Shown piece by piece: positions 48,252-58,700 of a DNA stretch of 64,000 nucleotides (its first letter is position 1; every line of letters starts with the position of its first letter). Source of the stretch: Sphagnum magellanicum (lineage: Eukaryota; Streptophyta; Sphagnopsida; Sphagnales; Sphagnaceae); assembly GCA_021904315.1 (NCBI GenBank), contig CM038918.1:7207349-7271348 (forward strand), read 5' to 3'. A program made the position numbers and the translations under genes. The notes beneath the pieces are model-generated. The model was given only the letters and a program-made list of their open reading frames with translations. It was not told the DNA's origin and did no database searches.

Positions 48252-50557
48252 ATGAAAATTCTTTGTGACGTCTGTGAGGGGGCGGCAGCTCGCATGTTCT
48301 GCGCAGCAGATGAGGCGGCTCTGTGCCTTAGATGTGACGAAAAGGTAGTCGAAATCCCGTTTATTTTTTTCCATCATTTTCCGGGGACAAGAAGAAGAAG
48401 AAGCTCGCACCAACGATCCGGGGAGGGAAAGGATCAGAACTAGTATCTGTATAAGGAAGTATGTATTCAATGTTGTCCTTTGGTTGTCTGGTTTTCTCCT
48501 TCTCTTTTCATTATTTTGTCGGTGTTCTTATTCAATGACAGTGTCTCATGCACATTATGTACAAGCAGGAATGTGTTAGAAACACCCTTGGATGTGGTTC
48601 TGTTTTGCTGGGGGAGTTTCAGACCAATTCTCATTGCAAAATTCTCCTTTTTGTTTGTTTGTTTAGGAGGCTTGCTTTATGCGACATATTGATGCTTAAC
48701 AAGGTGTTTCTGTTAGAATAGATTGACTAACATCTGTAATATTTTTTTTGCACTTCTATTTGGAAACATCAATGTCTTTTTACCTGGTACCTTCAGCTTC
48801 ATTAGCTTCTGGTGCTTGCCTTGGCTTCTATCATTGAGATATGTATAGTTACCATGGCCATCTGAGAATCAGAGCTAAGAAGGGGTCTTTGAGGAAGCTT
48901 TTGGCAGGGTATCAAAACTGTTCTGCAGGGCCTGTGTGTTCTGATGTGGAAGCTTTTGTGTTAGTAACAGGGCTAGACAGTACAGCATCATGTATTGTCA
49001 TTGAAGCCATGCTAGTTGTTCATGCATCAAGTGGTTGAGACACACACATACACACATGTGCACTCAGAGGCTCCATCAAATACTGACAGAGAGGAAGTGC
49101 AGGTTCATGGCTGCAACAAGTTGGCAAGCAGACATGTGCGGTTGGAGCTGGCAGAATCTAGAGCTGTGCCTCGCTGTGACATCTGTGAGAATGCTCCAGG
49201 TACTTTCCTTTTCCCAGGAAATAACATTTTAAAAGCCCATACTAGTCATCTGCATGTTTAAACCATGATGAGGGTACTCAAGTTCATGAATATGTTGAGC
49301 ACTTGGTACTGCAAGAAAAAGATGTACAAGGGTTAGCTTAAAACTAAATTTGTGCTACAAGCTCAACATAACTCTGTTCTTTATTCCCAAAGCTTTCCAT
49401 ATTTAACATGTGCAATGGATGGTGCCATTGCTTGTGTTACAGCTTTTTTCTTCTGTGGGATTGATGGGACATCCCTCTGTCTACATTGTGATATTGATGT
49501 GCATATAGGAGGGAAAAAGACACATGAACGTTACCTTTTGACAGGCCAGAGAGTGGAGGCAAGACTCTTCCTATCTTCCTATTTCCCTGTCGTGTCAAAT
49601 GAGGAGTCTTGTACATTAACTGGCTTTGAAGAATTGCCCTTGTGTAGGGCAGGGATTCTACAGATTATGGCTTCCTGGGAATGTTGACTTGTTCTCGAAT
49701 TTATGCTTCTGAAGGTTGTCAAATCTAAGTTGGGCCTTCAGACTCTGGATCACATACTGCTAGGTAGTAATTCACATTTTCTGCTATGATAGCCTACAGG
49801 GCATACACAGAATGCTCTCATGTTCTGTTTGATATTCCTTTGTAGATGAAATGCAAAGCTTTTGTATCAGCATTGATCCTTCAGTTTGAGTTTGAGTTCA
49901 GACTGATGTCTATTCTCTCAAAACTTCTGGCACTGCTTGAATTGCAATGTTCAGCTTCCTACAAGAAAGCTGACACCTGAGGAGACCATCGATGTTGATC
50001 AAGAAGCAGGGGATTTTAATAAAGACAGGACTCAGCAGCAGCAGATTATTCACCACCACCACCACCATCACCACCATCACCATCATGATGAGGTGCTCCA
50101 AGTGGAGAAGATAATTATTTCCAATTCAAGTTGTGAACATAAGAGTAGCAACACATTAGCTGTTGCAATTGTAATGGGTGATAAGGAGCCTCTGTTGCTT
50201 GAGAGCAACCAGCCTGCATCACACATGATTGATTTGAATGCTCAACCCAAACACTTGCTCACTCAAGCTTCCCTTCCTGACAAGGTATTGTGACTTGCAA
50301 CCTTTATTCAATGATATTAAGGTTTCTACACTTCATGTTTCAGAAACTGAGACTTTCAAATATGGAAAAAATGGAAGTATTACAGGGAAGTTTGACTTCG
50401 GGGTTCCTTTGCTTGAAGAAAGAAAGGCTTGCAAATCTTATTTGGTGTGTAATTGCAGAGAGATGGACCTGAAGAGCCCCTGTACACAACCAGTGACAAT
50501 GGTGCTGGTGTGGTTCCTAATTTGCCACCCACTGCACTGGAAGTGACTGGGAGCTAG
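48252..50557 (+). CDS. double B-box zinc-finger transcription regulator (BBX18/19-type)
   Basis: B-box proteins of this class tune light and clock-linked transcription in the nucleus through protein contacts. Exons 48252-48344, 49103-49199, 49443-49558, 49955-50284 and 50459-50557 give 735 nt and 244 aa; all phases fit. B-box 1 has Cys5, Cys8, Cys17, Asp20, Cys25, Cys28 and His33. B-box 2 has Cys56, Cys59, Cys68, Asp71, Cys76, Cys79, His84 and His91. [21 protein letters not shown] is characteristic of the BBX18/19 branch; there is no CCT domain. Residues 129-146 are QQQQII plus twelve histidines. DLNAQP (195-200) fits the DLNxxP EAR repressor motif and the conserved MIDLN block of this branch. 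Intron 3 (49559-49954) appears to be GC-AG. The gene is convergent with the PGK-like gene. Confidence 0.92.
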
Positions 50558-51661
50558 TTTGTTCAACACAATGGAGATTTGAGCGATGACTCACATATCA
50601 GACTAGAGCTCAATATGCTTAGTGTGCCAACCTGGAAGGTTGGCCAGGTGTAGATATTGTCAGTAATAGTGTTAGTGTGATGTTGGGATTTCCTAGTCTG
50701 CATGTCCCAAGTGATGTTGATATTTCTGCTTGTATTGATTAGGTCAACAAAACATGCATGCGGCCTTTCTGTCTCACTTTCTAAACCCTTGTCAGAAGAC
50801 TTGTAATGGGCTCAGACGCAGCAGGGCAATAGATAGATTGAGGTCTTGAGATTTGTGACACAGAAGGGCGTAATGAACTAAAAAGGTTTTAACACTCAAA
50901 TTAGTACAGGTTGTAAGGTGATACAGAAAGCACTTGTACCAGATTAATTGCAATAGACTAGTGTGGACTAATTTCACAAATGATTTTTGCCAACTACTTT
51001 GGAATTTCTTGAAATGAGGTAATTGATTGGGTTTTGGACCATGTTTCAGTTGTGGTTCTCAAAATGATTGGGTTGTGGTGTGTTTCAAATTAGATAAGAA
51101 GTAACCTAGTGATCAGATATGATGTGCTGAGCAAGAAAAGTTTCTTAATAGTAGATGTTCAAGGTGCTGATTTCTCATTTAATTATGCTTCCAGAAATTA
51201 TACCTACTGTCAACCTATATTGTCAAGTATTCTGTAGGTTGCAGCTTCATAAGTGGCCAAAAGAGAAAAAGAAAAAAGGAACTGGGTACTGGGTTACCAC
51301 ATGCACTTTCTGTGAAATTTGCCATAAATTCACACAAAAGCAGTTTTAATAAGTAATGAGGTATGACATATATATTCAAATACATGAAATAATGTTAAAA
51401 GTTTGGTGATGACTGAAATGACTCAAAAATGATATTTTAGTATGTCTCAAAACTTTGTCATTGACATCCTAGTTTTTTCTTTTTTAATAAATTTGATGGA
51501 GAAGCAGCATATTCAATCAACCCTAAATTTGATGAATCTGGTAATGCCTTCTGCAAATGGGTTGTGATGTAAATAGGCTTCTGAATCATATAAGGAGGCA
51601 GGAAAAGATTGGGGTGGCCATAATTGAACTCTTCAGAAGAGTGAAAAGGAGCTTTTGAATG
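50558..51661. other. convergent 3' intergenic region
   Basis: Lies between the stop of the B-box gene and the stop of the PGK-like gene on the opposite strand, so both 3' UTRs should fall here. Short frames show no domain. AT content rises toward 51400. Confidence 0.6.
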
Positions 51662-54600
51662 TTAAATCTGGGTGGTGGGCACCTTGTAACCATGTTCCTT
51701 GCCATTCGCAATGAGAGCTTTCACTGTAGGCAAAGCAAAGGGATCCCCCTCTTCAATCACCTTCAAAACAGTGCCTCCCCCAGTGAAAAGATAGTACTTG
51801 GGACTTTCAAGTGCCTTCTGATACAGCCCAGGATGCAAACTGTCAACCATTGACAAACAACCAACAAAAAGCTTGTCAGATTTTCTGACCCATTCTCTGC
51901 AGCAATTGGGGCTTTATGTTTAAAAGCATCAGAATTTGGGTGCCAGTTGCATGCTGTAATCCCCAAACAAATGTGAAAACCAGAAAGTCATCATTTGTTC
52001 ATTACCTCTTGAATTCCTGCAGGGTATCCCCACCACCGAAAAACTTCTGGGCAGCACGATTGCAATCAATCCTTTCATCCATTTTGGAAGTGCCATGCCA
52101 GAAGTATGGCATTAAGCCCATTACTGCATTGACAAAGATGGTCCTTGACGAGTCTACGGCCTCAACCACATGTGGTTCATCAAATGACGAAGGATCCACA
52201 TCAACAACATAGCTATACTCCTTGCCTGGAGTGAAGTCCTGTACACACACAAGAAAAACTTGGGATTCTAAACAGAGGTAACTGATGCCATTAAGTTGGC
52301 TACAATGAGGATGTAATGAATTTCTAGAATGCTCTGGAAATGAGCAGGCCACACATATTATTGAATTGCAAGTTTCTATTGATAAGTCCAAACCTTGATG
52401 CCAATTGTGCGATATTTTCCTTCAATTCGTGCCTCAAGTGTATCTGATTCAACCAGGAATGGCAGCTCTACAATTTTGTGGCCCACCTTATCCTCCTCAA
52501 CCAGCTCTTTTGCTAACTGAATATCTGAATCCTGCATCACTTTGTGGGAACAGATTTCTGCATTAGCAACTGATGCTTCAACATACATGAACGACTACAA
52601 TCAAGGTTTCCAACATTTTCAGGCTGTTCTTCTAGTACACAAAATGACTTCATGAACACCTCTGTCAGGAAACCCTCAATGATATATCAAAATGGACCTG
52701 TTACTCATACTGTGAAGAAGCTTTACCTCCACACCTCGAATCTTGACACCATATTTGGCACAAAGGAAGGTGTTGTATATTAGGCCACCAAGAATGAGCC
52801 TGTCCACTTTCTTGTACATTGCATTTAATGGCCCAATTTTTGTGTCATACTTGGCACCGGCAACAATTGCAAGAAATGGCTTCTTTGGGTTCAGGATTTC
52901 TCGCACATGAGTCAGCTCATTCTGCACAGGGTAAGAATTTGTGAAGAATATTTTTAGCAAGCTAACATAGTAATAAAAGCACTACCATACTTCAATACCA
53001 AACCTGTTTCAATATGAGACCTAGCAGTTCAATACTGCAACAGTCAGTTTGCCATCATGACCACCTGTAAGACTACACTCATGATGAGTTTATGGATCAC
53101 ACACTGTTGAACACTAATCAGCACTTGCCCTGGACAAAAGCATGCATCAAATCTTACCATTCCAATCTGCACATAGACTTTAGGCACAATATGCTCAAAG
53201 GCTTTACATGCTATACAATTTTCCTTGTTTACACATTCAGAATCCTCCTGGTTACAGTTAGGAACTGTACCTGCATGCAAAGTCCAGCAAATGAAGGCAA
53301 GTACTTTGTGATGTGGTAAGTGGATGCATGAGGCTGCCAAGATCCAAATGCATCATTCACAAACACATCTGCTAGACCAGCCAGCTGCACTACAAAGCGT
53401 TCCATCTTTTCACCTTTGTCTTCTTCCCCCTGCAATTACATACTTCACATGCTTAAAAACCAGTTCCAAATGCATATTATGCAGCTTGCAATATCAAGCC
53501 CACATGCACAGAGGTGATTGCACAGAGTCACTTAGAATAATAGTCTCATACAAGGCATAGTGCATGAAGACCACCCATCAAAGTGATTTAGAAGCAGAGA
53601 CAGTACCATGTCAAGTCACAGATGCAAGCTCTGCAGCAACCAGAAAGGTTCAAAAGAAGATGGAGAAAAACAGTGAAACTTACTGCAAACCATCGGGTAT
53701 TCGGCAAGTAGATGCCACCAATCTTGCGTTCACGAAGATCATGGATAAGCCAATTAATGGAAGTGTCAATATCGTGAATGCCCTCATTGTCAGTCACATT
53801 GAATAAGGGGACAGCAAACTTGATGTGCAATTTGCGTTGCAAGTAGGCCACCACTGGATCAATTGTCTCATCATTGCGCTTCACAGTCAAAACTTTTGTC
53901 TTTTTGTCATATGGACGCCCGACATGAGTCATTATGATTGGCCTGTCAATGAAAGCAAAAGAAGCCCCCCCTCCCTTTTAATAAGAACAAAGTATCTGGC
54001 ATTGTGCATCGAAAGATATTGCTAATGTACTTTTTAAAAAAATTACAAGACTGCAAATACTGAGTCGACAATAAACAATTTAGGTATTTTCACATAGACT
54101 GCAAATTGACAAATGCAAGAGTGACAGGAGAGAACAAGATCTGGGTCTCACCTCCCACCACGTTCAATGATGTTGTACATGGTTGCCAATGTTACTTCAA
54201 TCCGATACTGATCCATTATTTTGCCTGAGTCCAATGCAGATTACCACCAGATAGATGATCAAAGCCCAAACTTATCTCAACAACAAACCTAATGCTTTTG
54301 TGGTGCAACGCTATCTCTATATACATAGCTCAAAATCTCTCCTAGTTCACACCACACATTAGCATGTGTAAACGCCACGAATCAATCAATCAACTGATCT
54401 GGGTGCAATCATCAATTAGTCGAATTTTTTTCATCTATGTTCCTTTTGCTTTAGTACTTCATATACTAAATCCTTATCCTTAAGAATAGGGTAGGGACTT
54501 ATACATATATATATGAGAAGAGTGTTTTATGGGGATATAGTTATTTATGGTTTACCTTTCTTCACAACATTGTGATCCACCCGGAGGAGCACAACTTTGT

Positions 54601-54727
54601 CCTTGAGGTCGGCATGTTGGAGCAGAGGCAGAGACGGATCCAAGAGCTCATGTCCATCCTCCTGACCCTCGGGTACCGTGTACCCCACTTTCCCCAGCCC
54701 TGGTGGGTATGGCACGTATGGCACCAT
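51662..54727 (-). CDS. divergent phosphoglycerate kinase-like protein
   Basis: PGK transfers phosphate between 1,3-bisphosphoglycerate and ADP. Minus-strand exons 54727-54556, 54224-54152, 53942-53684, 53429-53271, 52921-52727, 52531-52394, 52238-52006 and 51839-51662 total 1407 nt (468 aa, against about 400 for cytosolic PGK); all introns are GT-AG and phases agree. Kept PGK marks: LRVDHN (Asp51, Asn53; normally DFN), YRIEVTL (Arg65), THVGRP (His88, Arg91), LPNTRW (Arg165), FVNDAFG, AGAKYDTK (Lys245, Lys249), FVNAVMG (Asn369), GGGDT (400-404) and FTGGGT. Lost: the usual HRAHSS after NDAFG reads WQPHAST, so its arginine is Gln200. The roughly 40-aa N-terminal extension (many Pro and Gly, several acidic) does not look like a plastid transit peptide. 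It is clearly PGK fold, but not the ordinary plant type; activity is unproven. Confidence 0.88.
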
Positions 54728-55599
54728 GTGGACCAACCGCCCCTTCCTTCTTGTTCCAACACCACACAGAAGACACTACTCTCACTCAGGAGTCGGATCC
54801 TTCTCCCCCCGCGCGCACCCCAACCTGTCCAATGTACTAAGAAAGCAATCAAACAAAACCAGAAACCAAACCAAACAGAAAAAACAAAATTCCTGAGCAG
54901 CACTACTACTACCACTTCGAATCCCACTTCTTCAATGCCCGACTTGAATGGATCCCAAGTCTGCCTCAAAAACCCTTTCACTCCCCCAAATCCAAATCCG
55001 GACTCGAGTAGTTTATACCGGCATCGATGGAGCTATGCCGAGTAGACATCGGCAAGCAGCAAGGAATACTTAAACAAATATCCTCTTTCTGTCTCTTGCT
55101 GCGTGGCGTCTGCTGTTTCCACGCTCGGTCGCTCGGTTTGTGTGCTGCAGCGGTTTTTTCCCCACCGAAGTTTCGCCACTTGGCGACCAAAAAAACAATT
55201 TGGCAATGCAGCAGCGAATCAGTGAATTTGTTTTGGGGAATTTTCTGGTGTTGTGTCACTGGCTGACATAGAGAACAAAGAGAGATTTAGCATTCAATAA
55301 TGGCGACAGGTTTTTTGAGCCTGTCTAAATATTTAAACTGATAGTTTTAAACATGCTACCAAACTAGATTCAGAGTCCAAACTTAGCGAAACTCTTCCCC
55401 CCCCCCAGGGGATTTTGGCTATTTTCTTCAGGGAGAAAAAAAAATTGCTTTAGAATATTCCTTTTTTTCATTTTGGCGAAATTTTCCGCCGAAAAGAATC
55501 ATCGCCAATAAGTGTTTTTTCTTTGGCGAAATTTCGACCTGAAAAAAATGATTTCGACCTATACAAAGGATTTTCCATGAAAAATAAATGATTCGCCAG
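54728..55599 (-). promoter_or_regulatory. 5' flank of the PGK-like gene
   Basis: Upstream of the ATG at 54727. About 54730-55090 is GC-richer and probably holds the 5' leader and core promoter. A long frame at 54981-54562 overlaps exon 1 in another phase and looks like chance in the leader. At about 55160-55580 GGCGA and CGCC words recur (GGCGAAATTT, CCGCCGAAAA, CGCCAATAAG), leading into repeat R1. Confidence 0.45.
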
Positions 55600-55748
55600 A
55601 TTTTTATGATAGGTTCCAGCAGGTAGCCAAGAATATAGAAGGATTCTGATTTTTCATATTTTCTGATTTTCCTACTTTCATATCTATAGTCTGTAGCCAA
55701 ATCTAGCTAACTCATCTTCCGGATGATCGCCACTTCAGCTACATCACG
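55600..55748 (+). repeat. dispersed repeat R1, copy c (upstream of PGK-like gene)
   Basis: Best-preserved copy, used here to define the family. Blocks in order are GATTTTTATGATAGGTTCCAG, AGGTAGCCAAGAATAT, CTACTTTCATAT, TGTAGCCAAATCTAGCTAA, GGATGATCGCCACTT and GCTACAT. It lies about 870 bp upstream of the PGK-like ATG and opposite in orientation to that gene. Confidence 0.75.
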
Positions 55749-56150
55749 AAATTGGCCCCCAAAAAAAAAAGAAAACCCCTGTCGCCAACCCACCTACCTC
55801 ACAAAAACTGGAAAAGATCAAATAAAATCCCTGGTCTGCTGCGTAAGTATTTTCGCGTGCGCGTAGCCGTGCGACACAAGGGAAGAAGATCAAGAGTCGA
55901 GGCCCACGTAGAGCAGAATATGGTGTGCCGGGGACTAAGTGGAGGAAGGAAGGACCGCGCAGTCGAAATCGCGGTTCTGTGCGTGGTTTGCTGCAACAGC
56001 GTGGAAATACACGTGGCGAATATGCTTAGTTGTCATAACGCAGAACGCTGGCACGAGTTTACACGTCTGCCAATTTGTTGTTTATGGAGTAGGGTATGTA
56101 CTTCTTTTACTTTGCTGACAAGGAAAGGGACCTACTAGAAACACTGCCTG
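55749..56150 (+). other. GC/CpG-rich island with an open frame, no ATG support
   Basis: Between 55850 and 56060 the sequence is CpG-rich (GCGTGCGCGTAGCCGTGCG), unlike its surroundings. A plus-strand frame is open from about 55752 to 56136, but it starts on TTG in an A-rich run and matches nothing known. It resembles plant promoter or first-exon composition, so a cryptic transcription unit or a remnant of one is possible. Confidence 0.3.
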
Positions 56151-57862
56151 CACTTTGGGTACTCTTTCCTTCCAACTTCCACCTGACACCTTGGTTGAAC
56201 CAGCACCCACGTTGATACCATGGTAAAAACCTTAAACCCCCAAAATCCAATCTAATTATTTCTAAATATTATAGTTATCCCTGAAGTCACCCTCTCTTTC
56301 ACCCTCTATCCTCTCTGCTTTCACCCCCTATTCCCTCTTTGAGTGGTATCCGCAAAGTAAAGAAATTTTATTTAAATCTCAGTATGAAATGCTGACACTT
56401 AGCATTTAATGCACAAGGTTCGAGACTAAATATAGTAGTTGTACAGGTAGGAGCAGTGAAAATACATGTAGCAGCGGTCACGGCGCTCACGAAAACGGAA
56501 AGAGGGGATGAAACTCAGTTTACCAGCAAAATTGGTGAAAAAACTAGTTTGGGTCCCAGTTATTTCGTTTTGTAAAATTTCATTCCCAGTTACACATTTG
56601 ATGCCCTATTATGACGAAACTGACCGTTCTCGCCCCCTAATCGCATGACGACTTTACTGATAACTTTATTACAAATGTCTCGTGCTTAGACTTAATCAGG
56701 GCTTCTAAGCTCAAATCTAACATTTTTTGGGCTTGATATGACCACTAAGAGGCACCACTCAAAAAGGCAAAGGTACCAAAGTGGGTGCTCACCCATGCTT
56801 GGTACTGTGGTTAAATTCCAAAAACTCATTTAAATTATTTCAAAATATTGCAAATACCATATCCCAATTTCCCTTGTGGACCAAATCCAGGTATCTGAGT
56901 CCAAAACTTACATTTCTCAGGTTACATATACTGTAATACCTTGATAGCTTCAAAACAAATTGTATTAATTTTAGAGATGCTGATTTTTATTAAAAAATCC
57001 TCAAAAAAAATTGTGAAGGAAAATGAAAAATCTTTTTGGAATATTGGAATATTTTATTTTTCGAATTTAAATCTTCAAAATTAATAAATTACTCGACAAA
57101 GTCTCAACATATGTGAAGCTACCTTACTAAGTGCTATTGTAGATAGTACAAGGCTTTGCTCAAGAAGGTTTCAATTAACCTCTTTTCAAACCTAAAGTAA
57201 TATTTGCTTTTTTTTTCTTTGTATTTGACAACATCTCCCTGCATGGATTTTTTTTCTTTGTAAGTATCTGGAAAGCACCTCCCTGCCCGTAAGACAAATA
57301 ATAATAAAAACCTTGTAAATAAAAATCAAGGATGTGAACCCATCTATCAAAAGTACAAGGCAAATGAGAACACAAGTAGATGTAAACCAAAAACAAAAAA
57401 ACAAAACCGAACAATTAACAAAAATCAGGTTAAGACCTTATGCAAAGAGGACTGATAGTTACGAATAGACAAACAACAACAAACAACGATAACAAAGAAA
57501 ACCTAAGATAAAAAAGTTGTCATTTACCACAAATTGACTAGGGATAAAGATGCACAAGCTATGATATGTGGAAGAGATGAAAAATCCCGACCAAGTGCAA
57601 TAGCCCACTAAAAAAATCTTTATGGCTTGTGTATGTTGCAAGGCTATGGACACATGTTGTTGATTATAAAAAACAAACATAAAGAGGACTAAGAAAGATC
57701 ATTGAAAACGCATAATAATGAAATGTGCACAAGTAATCAAAAATGAATTAAAACAAGAATGAAGACACCTATATGTTTCGATAGGAAGGAAATGAAATCA
57801 AATAAGCCTTGAGCCTAAATGTTTCTACCATATGTTTAATATAATGGAAGGCATGCTTCCAA

Positions 57863-57942
57863 GGGCCTCCCCTAATTTGTAATTTGAGGGTAATAGCCAT
57901 CCAAGGTGGTAGCCCCAAGTTGTAGGCCATTAGGGGAGGCCC
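57863..57942. repeat. 80-bp foldback
   Basis: Perfect 13-bp arms GGGCCTCCCCTAA (57863-57875) and TTAGGGGAGGCCC (57930-57942). Weaker pairing extends outward (GCTTCCAA against TTGGAGCAAGC). Likely a MITE or foldback remnant. A related GGCCTTCCCCTA word occurs at about 60212. Confidence 0.6.
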
Positions 57943-58319
57943 ATTGGAGCAAGCCTTCCCCTACCCTAAAGCAAGAAAGGTTTTTCTTATTGCAATGGTA
58001 GAAGTTCTACATGTGATCAGGGAAAGGGTCTCTCAATTAATGAATGAATATTCCATCAAAGGAAGTGTATTCATCAAGGGAGGTGTTTTCAGATGGCAAA
58101 CATTAAACAATAGTGACAAATTAAATGCTAAAGTATGCATGCCCAACAAGAAACCAGTTTTTTTTATAATTTTTTTCAAATTATGATGACTTTGTTGATT
58201 ATGGTTGTGATAATACGATTAAGATGTAATTTGATGTGGCATAGTGGTTGATCATTTCCACTTTAATTTAAAGAGAATGTGCTCAAATCTTTTTTATCAT
58301 CTCCATCTTTTATTTTGGA

Positions 58320-58700
58320 TTGTTTTCATTTGAGAAAGAAGGACATTCATTTTTGAGAAAATGGTTGTGTGTTCCAAGGATATGCTTGTTCTTTTCAAGA
58401 AAATGTTTTTTCATCCATACAACTTTGTTGAATTGCCTTTTAAGGTTAGGTTTCTTGTAGAAATGCTTTGCGTCAAGACAAGTTTGTTAGATTGCTCATG
58501 TTTTTTCATGGAGAAGCTCCATTGAATTGCCCTTTAGAGTTGTGTTCATCATGGAAATGCTTTCCACAAAGACAAATGTTAGATTGCCCCTTTAGGGCTA
58601 TGTTCTTCAAGTGAATGGTTGTGTTCCTTAGGGACAATTGTATTGAACTATTGCCTTGAGTTGTAGTCCTTGGGGTTATGGTTGTGTTCTCGGGGGGAGT
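58320..58700 (+). repeat. degenerate tandem repeat
   Basis: About five loosely matching units of 60-90 bp carry GTGTTC(C/T), (A/T)GGACAA, TTGAATTGCC, TTTA(G/A)GGTT and GAAATGCTT words in recurring order. It is strongly decayed, so unit borders are uncertain. Confidence 0.45.

Noticed and set aside
54728-54736. Upstream start at 54736 for the PGK-like protein
   Set aside because: That codon is TTG. The first in-frame ATG is at 54727, which I used.
54562-54981. 139-codon minus-strand open frame overlapping PGK exon 1
   Set aside because: It reads a different phase from the PGK frame, has low-complexity hydrophobic content and no splice continuation; most likely chance within the GC-richer leader.
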